Assembly: GCA_035575715.1 (NCBI GenBank)
Contig: DATLXN010000015.1
Coordinates: forward strand, 1 to 64,000
Source of the DNA: JACCSI01 sp035575715
GTDB lineage: Bacteria > Acidobacteriota > Vicinamibacteria > Vicinamibacterales > UBA2999
Direction: 5' to 3'
DNA length: 64,000 bases
This document shows positions 8,313 to 16,471 of this stretch, piece after piece. Below the pieces are notes generated by a model. It saw nothing but the letters and a program-made list of their open reading frames with translations, was not told the DNA's origin and did not search any database. Within the stretch, counting starts at the first letter, position 1. Every line of letters starts with the position of its first letter. A program made the translations under genes and the position numbers.

Positions 8313-10961
8313 TCACTTCACGGTCATCATCCACAGATCGGCCTCCGCGGCCATCACCGTGAAGTAGATCGCGCGGTCATCGGCGGCGAGGCCGACGCTG
8401 CCGAGGTTGTTCTGCGGCAGCGCGAGCAGCTCCGTCGTCTTCTTTGTCACACGATCGAGAAGGTGGAGCTTTCCCTGATGCGAAAACAGCATGCGGCGGC
8501 CGTCGCGCAACCACACCGGCCACTCGCCAAAATCGGTCAACCAGTCGAGCGTGTCGGAGCCGATCTCGTGAATGCCGATGCCGGCGTGCGACAGGTCGGC
8601 CAGGTGGCGCTGGCCCGCCAGCCAGCGGCCGTCGCCCGACCATGACCAGACTTCGAACGATTGCGTCTTGTCCGGAATGTCGGGCAGCCGCACCAGGGTC
8701 TGGCTGTTCCACGCGCCTGTCGTGTCGAAAATGGCGGCGCCGTTCGGCGCGTGTGTGGAGAAGGCCATGCGTGCCCCGTCCGGCGACCACACGGGGTAGT
8801 GCGCTCCCGGGCTCTGCGAGAGCTGGCGCAACCCGCTGCCATCACGATTGATGGCCCAGATCTCGAACTTGCCGGTGCGGTCCGAGTAGAAGGCGATGCG
8901 CCGACCATCCGGTGACCACCGTGCGGCACGGTCGATGAAGCCATCATCGGTGACCTGTTGCAGCGCCGTACCGTCAGCCCGGCTCACGAAGATGTCTTCC
9001 TTTTTACCGGAAGTGTTGAATGCGAGCTGGCTTTGGTCCGACGAGAGATGAGGCTGTGCGAACGTGCGTGAGCCGCGCGTGACGGGCGACGGCAGGCCGG
9101 TGATGGCGGCGGCATCCGGATCGAACCCGACCCGCTGGATGTTCATCGTCTCGGCTCGCACGACGTAGGCGAGCCGGCCGTCTTTCGCGATGGTGAGGTG
9201 CTGGGTGGACGTGCCCGCGCCGGTGGTCACGGGCTCGGGGGCCCCGAGCACCGCGCCGGATCGCTCGTCCACCGCCATGCGCCAGACATTCATGCTGCCG
9301 CCGCGATCACTCAGGAAATAGAGGGCGGTGCCGTCGGGCGACCACACCGGGTTCCAGTCGGTGGCGGGGTCGGTGGTGCTCGCCACGGCGGGTCCGCCGC
9401 CGACGGCAACCGTCCAGATGTCGCCGCGCGCATTTTCTCCCGCCCGGCCCCAATACGCGATGCGGTGGCCGTTGGGCGACCAGCTGGGTTGCGCTGCGTC
9501 CGCTTCGCCGAGGAGCCGTTTCTCGCCGGTCGCAACCGCCACCACCCATAACTGGCTGGTCGTGAAGCGGAAGCCCGGATCGATCACGTTCTGCGTCACG
9601 CACGCCACGTGCTGACCGTCCGGCGACCATGCCGGATGAAATCCAAAATCGGTGAGACGACGCACCGACTCGCCCGTCGCGCCCATGACGAACAGGCCGC
9701 CGCCATCACGCTCGGAGCGAAACACAAGGCGCTCGCTATCGGGTGAGAACGCCGGTTGTGAGTCGTCGGCAGGCGAGGTGGCGGTCAGGTTCGTCGCGTT
9801 TTCGCCGCCGACGCGCAACGCGAAGAGGTCCATATTTCCGGCGCCGGCGCGCGCATAGACGATCGTGCGCCCATCGGCGGAGAGCGTCGGATACAGCTCC
9901 TGGCCGGGCTCGTGTGTCAATTGCGTGAACGAGGCATTGACGATGGGCGCCGCATCACGTCGCGCGCCGCGCGTCATCCACATCCATCCCAATGCGATGG
10001 TCACCGCCACGAGTGCAGCGGTCAACGCGAGTGGCAACACCTTCGAGGTGGCGGGTCTCGAGGCGCGCCCATGAAGCGAACCGTCCAGCGATGACGTCAG
10101 ACGCCCGTGCACGGCGCCAAGATCCCGCGCGAGCTCCTGGGCGCTTTGATAGCGGGCGGCCGGATCCTTCGCGAGACATCGCGTGATGACGGCCGAGAGG
10201 TCCTCGGGCAGCGCAGGATTGACGGCCGTAATGGTGGGCGCCTGATCGCGCAGCAGTGACGAGATCATCGACGCGCTGCTGTCACCGCTGAACGGCCGGC
10301 GTCCGGTGATCAGCTCGTGCAGCATGATGCCAAGCGAGAAAATGTCGGAACGGTGATCGACCTCTTTCCCTTCCGCCTGCTCGGGAGACATGTAGGCGAT
10401 CGTGCCGAGAATCTGTCCCGCGACTGAGCGGTCGTGCGCGGTCGCGGCGCGTGTATCGATGTTCTCCTCCAGGAACCCCGGCTTCAATTTGGCAAGGCCG
10501 AAATCGAGCACCTTCAACCGGCCGCTGCCATCGACCATGACGTTGTCCGGCTTGAGGTCGCGATGGATGACACCCTTCTCGTGCGCACACTTGACGGCAT
10601 CAACGAGCGGTCGCGCAATGTCGAAGAATTGAACCAGCGGCAGGCCATCCGCGAAGGTCTCCCCGCTCAGCGTGCGACCGGCCACGTATTCCATCGCGAT
10701 GAAATAGGTGTCACCCTCCCGTTCGATCGCGTGAATGGTGACGATGTTGGGGTGATTGAGCGCGGCGACTGCGCGCGCTTCGCGTTCGAACCGCGCCCGC
10801 CGCTCGGGATCGTCGGCCACCTCCGGCGACAGGAGCTTCAGCGCGACGTTGCGGCCCAGTGTGGTGTCCTGCGCGAGATAGACCTGGCCCATCCCGCCGC
10901 TGCCGATCTTTTCGACGATCTTGTAGCGGCCGAGCGTCGTCCCACTGTCCATGTTGTTCAT
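8313..10961 (-). CDS. Membrane Ser/Thr protein kinase with PD40 beta-propeller sensor domain
   Basis: An 882-residue PknB-type kinase. The kinase domain covers about residues 10-275: GSGGMGQVY, VALK, HRDLKPDNV, DFGLA, YMSPEQAEGKEVDHRSDIFS. A single membrane helix lies near 308-328 (LPLALTAALVAVTIALGW). The C-terminal 550 residues contain at least seven PD40/TolB-like blades (FSPDSERLVF, WSPDGRRIAFYSD, WSPDGARMAFS). It should sense a signal outside the membrane and phosphorylate cytoplasmic targets. A frame opening at 11003 would overlap the tRNA-Arg gene, so the ATG at 10961 (or 10952) is chosen. The start is only 27 nt after the tRNA 3' end, suggesting joint transcription. Confidence 0.9.
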   Translation of the reverse strand: MNNMDSGTTLGRYKIVEKIGSGGMGQVYLAQDTTLGRNVALKLLSPEVADDPERRARFEREARAVAALNHPNIVTIHAIEREGDTYFIAMEYVAGRTLSGETFADGLPLVQFFDIARPLVDAVKCAHEKGVIHRDLKPDNVMVDGSGRLKVLDFGLAKLKPGFLEENIDTRAATAHDRSVAGQILGTIAYMSPEQAEGKEVDHRSDIFSLGIMLHELITGRRPFSGDSSASMISSLLRDQAPTITAVNPALPEDLSAVITRCLAKDPAARYQSAQELARDLGAVHGRLTSSLDGSLHGRASRPATSKVLPLALTAALVAVTIALGWMWMTRGARRDAAPIVNASFTQLTHEPGQELYPTLSADGRTIVYARAGAGNMDLFALRVGGENATNLTATSPADDSQPAFSPDSERLVFRSERDGGGLFVMGATGESVRRLTDFGFHPAWSPDGQHVACVTQNVIDPGFRFTTSQLWVVAVATGEKRLLGEADAAQPSWSPNGHRIAYWGRAGENARGDIWTVAVGGGPAVASTTDPATDWNPVWSPDGTALYFLSDRGGSMNVWRMAVDERSGAVLGAPEPVTTGAGTSTQHLTIAKDGRLAYVVRAETMNIQRVGFDPDAAAITGLPSPVTRGSRTFAQPHLSSDQSQLAFNTSGKKEDIFVSRADGTALQQVTDDGFIDRAARWSPDGRRIAFYSDRTGKFEIWAINRDGSGLRQLSQSPGAHYPVWSPDGARMAFSTHAPNGAAIFDTTGAWNSQTLVRLPDIPDKTQSFEVWSWSGDGRWLAGQRHLADLSHAGIGIHEIGSDTLDWLTDFGEWPVWLRDGRRMLFSHQGKLHLLDRVTKKTTELLALPQNNLGSVGLAADDRAIYFTVMAAEADLWMMTVK

Positions 10962-10988
10962 GCTGTCCACGAGAAGACGTTCAAATAT

Positions 10989-11065
10989 TGGTGCGCCTGG
11001 CAAGACTTGAACTTGCGACCCCCGGTTTAGGAAACCGATGCTCTATCCAGCTGAGCTACAGGCGC
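10989..11065 (-). tRNA. tRNA-Arg (anticodon CCU)
   Basis: Read on the minus strand, GCGCCTG (11065-11059) pairs with CAGGCGC (10999-10993). The discriminator A and an encoded CCA end at 10989. The anticodon loop reads TTCCTAA between stem halves TCGGT and ACCGG, giving anticodon CCT for AGG codons. The T arm has TTCAAGT between GCAAG and CTTGC. All stems pair. Length is 77 nt. Confidence 0.95.
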
Positions 11066-11072
11066 TTGGACC

Positions 11073-11114
11073 GAAGACGACAGACGGAAAAACGAAATCA
11101 AACGACCAACGACC
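11073..11114. repeat. 7-bp-period degenerate tandem array (GAAGACG / AACGACC units)
   Basis: Six units in strict 7-nt phase: GAAGACG, ACAGACG, GAAAAAC, GAAATCA, AACGACC, AACGACC. The array fills the gap between the 3' end of apt and the 5' end of tRNA-Arg. Confidence 0.65.
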
Positions 11115-11129
11115 CAGGTTAAAGCCGCG

Positions 11130-11645
11130 TTAGTAATGCAGCAGCGAATGAATCGCGTGGCCGGCGAGTTTGTCGCGACCTTTGAGGAAATCGAGCTCGA
11201 TCAGAAACGCGAGTCCCGCGAGATCGGCACCGACCCGGCGCACCAAGCCGGCCGCGGCTTTTGCGGTGCCGCCGGTCGCTAGTACGTCGTCCACGATCAG
11301 CACGCGCTGCCCGCTGCCAACCGCGTCTTCATGGATCTCGAGGCTATCGGTGCCGTACTCGAGCGCGTAGTCTTCGCGATGGCACGTGGACGGCAGCTTG
11401 CCCGGCTTGCGAATCGGGATAAACCCCGCGCCAAGTTGGTGCGCCACCGCGGCACCAAGAATGAATCCCCTGCTCTCGATGCCGATCACCTGATCGATGC
11501 GTGTGCCGGCATACGGTGAGGCGAGCGCGTGAATCGTGTCCTTGAATCCCTGCTTGTCGTTCAACAACGTGGTGATGTCGTAGAACAGGATGCCCGGCTT
11601 CGGAAAGTCTGGAACATGTCGAATCTTCGCCTTGAGGTGATCCAT
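11130..11645 (-). CDS. apt: Adenine phosphoribosyltransferase
   Basis: A 171-residue enzyme that makes AMP from adenine and PRPP in purine salvage. The PRPP-binding motif is VLIVDDVLATGGT (about residues 118-130). The N-terminal DFPKPGILFYDITTLL and the GIESRGFILG stretch are typical of Apt rather than of other type I phosphoribosyltransferases. Length matches the family. It starts 7 nt after the acylphosphatase gene ends, so the two form an operon read from the promoter at 11933-11938. The tRNA-Arg gene and second kinase follow on the same strand beyond a 7-bp repeat array. Confidence 0.95.
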   Translation of the reverse strand: MDHLKAKIRHVPDFPKPGILFYDITTLLNDKQGFKDTIHALASPYAGTRIDQVIGIESRGFILGAAVAHQLGAGFIPIRKPGKLPSTCHREDYALEYGTDSLEIHEDAVGSGQRVLIVDDVLATGGTAKAAAGLVRRVGADLAGLAFLIELDFLKGRDKLAGHAIHSLLHY

Positions 11646-11652
11646 GTCTGCG

Positions 11653-11925
11653 CTACCCGACTCGAAAATCCAGATACGCCCCGCTTGGGGGCATCATTTC
11701 CACGTCGACGTGTTCGACGCGTGCGTGTGACGGGCCGCGCCACATCGCCGCCTCCAGATGGGTCAGCGCATCGGCGCCGCCCTCTGCGACCACCTCGACA
11801 CGACCATCGGCCAGATTGCGGACGATGCCGGCCAGCCCGTGGCGCCGCGCCACGTCCTGGGTGAAGTATCGGAACCCGACGCCCTGGACCCGTCCACTCA
11901 CCAGGAAACGGCGAGCTCCCCGCAT
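11653..11925 (-). CDS. acyP: Acylphosphatase
   Basis: A 90-residue acylphosphatase that hydrolyses acyl phosphates such as acetyl phosphate or carbamoyl phosphate. The signature is GRVQGVGFRYFTQDVA, with the catalytic Arg, followed by GIVRNLADGRVEVVAEG with the catalytic Asn. Length is standard. An ATG at 11934 is in frame, but its first bases form part of the TACAAT -10 element, so the second ATG at 11925, 7 nt after that element, is the likely leaderless start. It is the first gene of the acyP-apt unit. Confidence 0.9.
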   Translation of the reverse strand: MRGARRFLVSGRVQGVGFRYFTQDVARRHGLAGIVRNLADGRVEVVAEGGADALTHLEAAMWRGPSHARVEHVDVEMMPPSGAYLDFRVG

Positions 11926-11932
11926 CCGGGCC

Positions 11933-11938
11933 ATTGTA
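11933..11938 (-). promoter_or_regulatory. TACAAT -10 element, leaderless start of acyP
   Basis: On the minus strand TACAAT overlaps the first possible ATG (11934) and ends 7 nt before the second ATG (11925), which excludes the longer start if this promoter is used. Confidence 0.55.
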
Positions 11939-11950
11939 GCCGATGCGTTT

Positions 11951-12033
11951 CGGTCGTTGGTCGACAGGGATCAGGGATCAGGGATCGGGGATCAGGGATT
12001 AGGGATCAGGGATTTACGGGCATCGGGGATTGG
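11951..12033. repeat. 7-bp-period tandem array, GGGATCA family
   Basis: Units in 7-nt phase from 11964: ACAGGGA, TCAGGGA, TCAGGGA, TCGGGGA, TCAGGGA, TTAGGGA, TCAGGGA, then decaying units. CGGTCGT/TGGTCGA just before it keep the same period. It lies between the divergent acyP and moxR genes. Its unit is the reverse complement of the CTGATCC unit of the array at 43774-43849. Confidence 0.85.
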
Positions 12034-12100
12034 TCACAGGCGTCGCACCACATTGGCGCAGTCGCCGCGCAGTTTTCCGCGCCGGCTGCCGGCACTGAGG

Positions 12101-12106
12101 TAGGAT
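12101..12106 (+). promoter_or_regulatory. Possible -10 element for the moxR operon
   Basis: TAGGAT lies 21 nt before the TTG start at 12128, which would leave a leader of about 15 nt. There is no clear -35 element or Shine-Dalgarno sequence. Confidence 0.35.
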
Positions 12107-12127
12107 TACGGGCTCAGGCGGTCCCTT

Positions 12128-13168
12128 TTGCATCCAGATCTCGAAGAAGCCCTCGCCTTCCATGACGCAGTGATCACGGAAGGCGGTAAGGCGCTCGTCG
12201 GTTACGACCGACCCAAGCAGCTCGCCAACGTCGTCCTGCTCTCAGAAATTCCGACGACCTACGACAAAAAGGAACAACGACAGGTCAGCTCCGGCAACCT
12301 GCTGCTGCGCGGCGTGCCCGGCGTCGGTAAAACGTTTTTCGGCGTGATCCTCGCCGCGATCAGTAATGCGAAGTTCGCGCGCCTGCAAGGCCGCGCCGAC
12401 CTGCAACCGACCGAAGTGGTCGGCTTTCAAATGATCAATCCGGCCACCGGCGAGTTGACCACCGAGCTCGGCCCGCTCGCCGAAGCCGAAATCATCCTGC
12501 TCGACGAAATCAACCGCATCCCGCTCAAATCGCAGAGCGCGTTCCTCGAGGCGCTGCAGGATCGCACCGTCACCGTCGGCAAAGTGACCCACGAACTGCC
12601 CGCCTTCAGCTTTGCCATCGCGACGATGAACCCGGTGGAACTGGGACAGGGCACCTTCCCGCTGTCCGAAGCGGCGACCGATCGCTTCGCGATCATGGTT
12701 AACATCGGGTACCTGCCGCCAGAAGAAGAACGCAAGCTGGTCAACTTCGACTTCAAGCGCATCAAACTCGACAAGTTGATGTCGAAGGAGCGCATCGTCG
12801 AACTACGATCGGCGATCAATCAGCACGTCTACCTGCACGAATCACTGGGCGACTACATCCAGCGGCTGGTGGCGGCGAGCCGTCCGTACAACCCCGAAAT
12901 CGAATGGCGCATCCATTCGCCGTCCGAACTGGTCGAGCGCGGCGTCGATCTGGGCGCCTCGCCTCGCGCGATTATTTGCTGGGGCCGTCTGGCGAAGGCG
13001 TGGGCGCTGCTGATTCGCCGCCGCGACGAGGTCTATCCCGAGGACATCCAGGACCTGGCGCCGTATGTGCTCGGCCACCGCATTTGGCTCGGACCGCATG
13101 CGGCCAGCCACGGCCTGACGACCGAAGCGGTCATCGACGACATCATTCAGCGAGTGCCGATTCCGTGA
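12128..13168 (+). CDS. MoxR-family AAA+ ATPase
   Basis: A 346-residue MoxR ATPase. Walker A is GVPGVGKT (near residue 64), Walker B IILLDEINR (near 120), sensor 1 lies in FAIATMNPVE, and the Arg-finger region follows EAATDRFA. MoxR proteins act as chaperone-like ATPases that mature or activate their neighbouring VWA-domain proteins. Here two VWA genes lie downstream in the same run. The start is TTG at 12128; no ATG gives a full-length N-terminus. Its stop overlaps the GTG of the DUF58 gene by 4 nt, showing translational coupling. Confidence 0.9.
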   Translation: MHPDLEEALAFHDAVITEGGKALVGYDRPKQLANVVLLSEIPTTYDKKEQRQVSSGNLLLRGVPGVGKTFFGVILAAISNAKFARLQGRADLQPTEVVGFQMINPATGELTTELGPLAEAEIILLDEINRIPLKSQSAFLEALQDRTVTVGKVTHELPAFSFAIATMNPVELGQGTFPLSEAATDRFAIMVNIGYLPPEEERKLVNFDFKRIKLDKLMSKERIVELRSAINQHVYLHESLGDYIQRLVAASRPYNPEIEWRIHSPSELVERGVDLGASPRAIICWGRLAKAWALLIRRRDEVYPEDIQDLAPYVLGHRIWLGPHAASHGLTTEAVIDDIIQRVPIP

Positions 13169-14109
13169 GGAGCCGCGCTGCGACCTGGGCCGACCGCGGG
13201 GCGCGCAACGCCGAACCGCTGATCAGCCTGTCCGATATTACGGAAGTTGAACTGCTCATCCTCAAACGGATGCGCGAGTTCACGATCGGTGATCATGCCA
13301 GCCGTTTTCACGGCTCCGGCTTCGATTTCGTCGGCCTGCGTGACTATCAGCCCGGCGATCGCTTCGAATCGATCGACTGGGCGCAGTCGTCGCTGACCAA
13401 TTTCAGCCCGATGATCATTCGGGAATTCGAACAACCGAGCACGTCGAGCGTGGTGATGGTGGCGGATCGCTCGCTGTCGACCCGCTGCGGGATCGACGGC
13501 GTGCCGATTGCGACGATCATCGCGCGCACGTTAGCAACCATCGGGCTATCAGCGGTGTTCTTCCAGGATTCGATTGGCCTGGTGACCTTCGATCACGAGT
13601 TTTCACAGCTGCAAGGACTGCGGCCGCGGATCGGCAAAGGACAAGTCATTCACTGTCTCGACGCCTACCAGTTCGGCGAAGGCCTGCAAGAGTTGCGCAA
13701 CACCGGCGAACTCGGCGGGTCGCTGTCGGGCTTTATGCGCAAGACGTCGATGGTGCCAGTCATTTCGGACTTCCTGTTCGATAACGTCGAGAAGCTGGTC
13801 AACGATCTGGCGCACCTGAATTCGCTTCACGACGTGTTTCTCGGGATCGTCGATGCCGCGTTTGCCTTTGAACTCCCGGGCGTCTCGGCCGGGTGGATTG
13901 AGGCGTTCGACGTTGAGAGTGGCAAATCGCGGGTCATGTCGCGCCGCGAATTGGCGGCGATGGCCGGTCGGGTGCGCGTGTGGCAAGACGACGTGGCGGT
14001 GACGGCCAAGAAGGCCGGAATCGATGCGTTGCGGCTCGAATCGGATCCGACCAAATTTGATATCGCCCTCCTGGAATGGGTGGCGGAGCGGCGCCTGCGG
14101 CGGCGGTAG
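13165..14109 (+). CDS. DUF58 domain protein
   Basis: A 314-residue cytoplasmic DUF58 protein. The diagnostic region is GSGFDFVGLRDYQPGDRFESIDW (the DUF58 RxYxPGDxxxxIDW block, about residues 52-75), followed by a VWA-like fold without a complete MIDAS. It regularly follows moxR in this gene order and is thought to take part in assembling the VWA complex. The GTG start at 13165 overlaps the moxR stop (GTGA). The in-frame sequence before 13165 is a shadow of moxR. The next gene starts 2 nt after its stop. Confidence 0.85.
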   Translation: MRSRAATWADRGARNAEPLISLSDITEVELLILKRMREFTIGDHASRFHGSGFDFVGLRDYQPGDRFESIDWAQSSLTNFSPMIIREFEQPSTSSVVMVADRSLSTRCGIDGVPIATIIARTLATIGLSAVFFQDSIGLVTFDHEFSQLQGLRPRIGKGQVIHCLDAYQFGEGLQELRNTGELGGSLSGFMRKTSMVPVISDFLFDNVEKLVNDLAHLNSLHDVFLGIVDAAFAFELPGVSAGWIEAFDVESGKSRVMSRRELAAMAGRVRVWQDDVAVTAKKAGIDALRLESDPTKFDIALLEWVAERRLRRR

Positions 14110-14111
14110 GG

Positions 14112-15371
14112 ATGCACAAAGTGAAAGACGAAAGACGAAAGTCGAAAGACGAAGAACGGAAGTCGAAAGTCGAAAGACAAGAAACGCACGACCACAGAAC
14201 CGGGACAGCGGCGACCGTACTCGCTGTGCTGGTCCTGTCGGCGGGCGCCGCGCTCGCGCAACCGGCCACCCAAAACGTGGAAGTGGAGCCGGTCACCTGC
14301 TGGTGGCGCGCCGGGGTGGCGACGGTCCGCGTCGGCGAGCCGTTTTCGGTGATTCTGACCTGCTCGGCGCTGGAAACCGAAGCGGCGCGCGCGGTGATCG
14401 ATCGGACGCGCCTTGGATCGGCAGCGGTGCAGTTCCCACCCTACGAGGTCACCGGCGGCTCACAAAGCGAAGACCACGTCACCGCTGGTCGCCGCTTCAT
14501 GCAGTACGAATACATCGTCCGCCTGATCAGTGAGGATGCGTTCGGGCTCGACGTCCCGATCAAGGGCATGGAGATCACTTACCGGATCGAAAGCCAGGTG
14601 CAGCAGGACGCCGCGGTCCAAGGCCGTGAGCAAAGCTATGCATTGCCGGCGATTCCGATGCGGGTGTCGTCGCTGGTCGCCGACAACGCGACGCACATCC
14701 GCGAGATGACGGTGCCTTCACTCGGCGAGATTGCGGCGCGCGAGTTCCGGGCACGCATGTATCGATTGCTCGCGCTCATCCTGTTCGGTGTCGCGGCACT
14801 CACGCTGGCGGTCGCGCTGGTGCGATGGGCGCGCAGCCGCCGCACGCCCACCGAGGTCGCCGATACCAGGTTGTTGTCGCATCGCACGGTGCTCGGCGGT
14901 GTGCGCCGGGAACTGCGCGACCTCCAGCAAGCCACACGCGGCGCCGGGTGGACCCCGGAACTGGTGGCGCGTGCGCTCGCTGCGGCTCGGGTGGTCGCCA
15001 GCTACATGACTGGGCAGCCGGTCCCGCAACGGGTCAGTGCGCAGCAGGCGACCAACGGCGAAGTGGTGCTGCGCGGCACGCTCGGCCGCCGGAACATCGC
15101 GGTCTCCGGGGCTGCGACGGCCCAAGGGTTGACCAGCGCGCGCCATACGACCAGCGACATCGCCGCGAGTGATCTGGACACCGCCCTGTTGCAGCTGACC
15201 ACCGCGCGCTACGGACGTGCGGCGCCGGAATCAGGTGACCTCGACGCCGCCGTCGCCACCGTCATCCGGGCAGCGGACCGCGTGGCCAAGCGTTTCACCC
15301 GCGTCGCCGAGACCATGGGGTCAGTCCGGCAATCGGCTCGCGGCTGGAGACCTCAGGCGTGGGTGCGATAA
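14112..15371 (+). CDS. BatD-like membrane-anchored protein of the MoxR/VWA operon
   Basis: A 419-residue exported protein. A hydrophobic stretch near residues 35-50 ending in ALAQP looks like a signal peptide. An extracytoplasmic domain with RVGEPFSVILTCS, as in BatD/oxygen-tolerance proteins, follows. A transmembrane helix lies near 214-236 (RLLALILFGVAALTLAVALV), then an Arg-rich cytoplasmic tail of about 180 residues. Oddly, the first 30 residues are almost all Lys, Arg, Glu and Asp and are encoded by a 7-bp tandem array (14123-14185), giving an abnormally long charged n-region. The only start codons available are ATG 14112 and GTG 14121, both before or at the array. The BatD assignment rests on position and domain layout; sequence support is moderate. 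Confidence 0.65.
   Translation: MHKVKDERRKSKDEERKSKVERQETHDHRTGTAATVLAVLVLSAGAALAQPATQNVEVEPVTCWWRAGVATVRVGEPFSVILTCSALETEAARAVIDRTRLGSAAVQFPPYEVTGGSQSEDHVTAGRRFMQYEYIVRLISEDAFGLDVPIKGMEITYRIESQVQQDAAVQGREQSYALPAIPMRVSSLVADNATHIREMTVPSLGEIAAREFRARMYRLLALILFGVAALTLAVALVRWARSRRTPTEVADTRLLSHRTVLGGVRRELRDLQQATRGAGWTPELVARALAAARVVASYMTGQPVPQRVSAQQATNGEVVLRGTLGRRNIAVSGAATAQGLTSARHTTSDIAASDLDTALLQLTTARYGRAAPESGDLDAAVATVIRAADRVAKRFTRVAETMGSVRQSARGWRPQAWVR
14123..14185 (+). repeat. 7-bp-period tandem array inside a coding region (GAAAGAC family)
   Basis: Nine units in exact phase: GAAAGAC, GAAAGAC, GAAAGTC, GAAAGAC, GAAGAAC, GGAAGTC, GAAAGTC, GAAAGAC, AAGAAAC. Because 7 is not a multiple of 3, the repeat is read in all three phases. 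It encodes the charged stretch KDERRKSKDEERKSKVERQE at the start of the BatD-like protein. Confidence 0.9.
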
Positions 15372-16462
15372 ACGCGCTCCGCGATCAGCTCGAGGCGCTC
15401 CTGATCGAAGCGCAGGGGCTGGATCTCGGTGGCTTGTATTTCTCAGCTGAGGGCTCCGCACGATTGGCGGCGGTCCTCCTGCTTGGCGTCGCGCTCTGCG
15501 TGCTGCTCCTGCGGACGCTGACCCGCCGGTCGAGTGGGCGGGGCCGTCTGGCGTTGCCGTCGCTGATCGAGTGGGCCAGGCCGCGCGGCACGACCCTGTT
15601 ACGCCACGGCGCGTTGATCTGCGCAATGGCCGGCATCCCCTTCTTTGCACTCGCGCTCGCCGACCCGAAGACCGCCCTCACTCGCGAAGAGACGTCCTTT
15701 CCGGGACGGCGGATCAGCCTGATGATCGACGCGTCGTCCAGCATGCTGTCGTCCATGCCGTCCAGCCGGTTGGCGAAAGATGCGCCCAACGACGCGATGT
15801 TCTTCACGACGGTCGGTGCGGCGCGTTACTTCGTCGAGCTCCGCATGAAGGGCAAATACCGCGACCTGCTCGCGCTGATCGAGTTTGGCGACCAGGCCTA
15901 CGTGATCACGCCGTTCACGACCGACTACGAGAACATTCTGTTCAGCATGTCGCTGATCGGTGACTGGACCGAGTTCATGACCTTTCCCGATCAAGGCACG
16001 GTCATCGCCAACGCCATCGACCAAAGCGTCGGCCTGTTCAAAGCGTTCGACGTCCTCGACGCGGCCGGTAACGCGATGGTGGTGTTCACCGACGGCATCG
16101 ACGCGGAAATCATGGAGGACGGCCGGACCGCGTATGACGTCCTCGACGATGCGGCGAAGGCCAATATTCCCGTATTTTTCATTCGCGTCGGTGTGCCTGG
16201 GCGTCCGGTCCCCGGCGTGTCCGATGACGCGTGGGCGGCGGCGGTAGCCAAGACCGGCGGCAAATTTTTTGCCGGTACCGACGAGGCCGCCATCGTCCGC
16301 GCCGTGCGGGAGATCGATCGGACCGCCGTTGGGCGCGTCGAAATGAAGCGTTACACCACCGAGCAGCCGCGCTTCGCGTCATTCGCCCTCGCCGCGGCAA
16401 CGCTCTGGAGCCTGGCGCTGTTGATGCGGCTGACGATGCCGTGGTTTCAAACTTTTCCTTAG
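15359..16462 (+). CDS. VWA-domain membrane protein (BatA-like)
   Basis: A 367-residue protein. Membrane helices lie near residues 35-52 and 83-102, the VWA domain covers about 118-320, and a C-terminal helix sits near 342-360. The MIDAS is complete: LMIDASSSM (DxSxS), the Thr of QGTVIANAI and the Asp of VFTDGID. This should bind a divalent cation and face the periplasm. Such proteins work with MoxR and are linked to oxygen or stress tolerance in Bacteroides and Francisella-type loci. The GTG start at 15359 overlaps the previous stop by 13 nt. A second VWA gene follows at 17132. Confidence 0.85.
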   Translation: MGAINALRDQLEALLIEAQGLDLGGLYFSAEGSARLAAVLLLGVALCVLLLRTLTRRSSGRGRLALPSLIEWARPRGTTLLRHGALICAMAGIPFFALALADPKTALTREETSFPGRRISLMIDASSSMLSSMPSSRLAKDAPNDAMFFTTVGAARYFVELRMKGKYRDLLALIEFGDQAYVITPFTTDYENILFSMSLIGDWTEFMTFPDQGTVIANAIDQSVGLFKAFDVLDAAGNAMVVFTDGIDAEIMEDGRTAYDVLDDAAKANIPVFFIRVGVPGRPVPGVSDDAWAAAVAKTGGKFFAGTDEAAIVRAVREIDRTAVGRVEMKRYTTEQPRFASFALAAATLWSLALLMRLTMPWFQTFP

Positions 16463-16471
16463 AACACGACC

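Noticed and set aside
15372..15380. Alternative ATG starts for the first VWA gene downstream of 15359
   Set aside because: None is close enough to keep the first amphipathic helix; the GTG overlapping the previous stop fits the coupled operon pattern.
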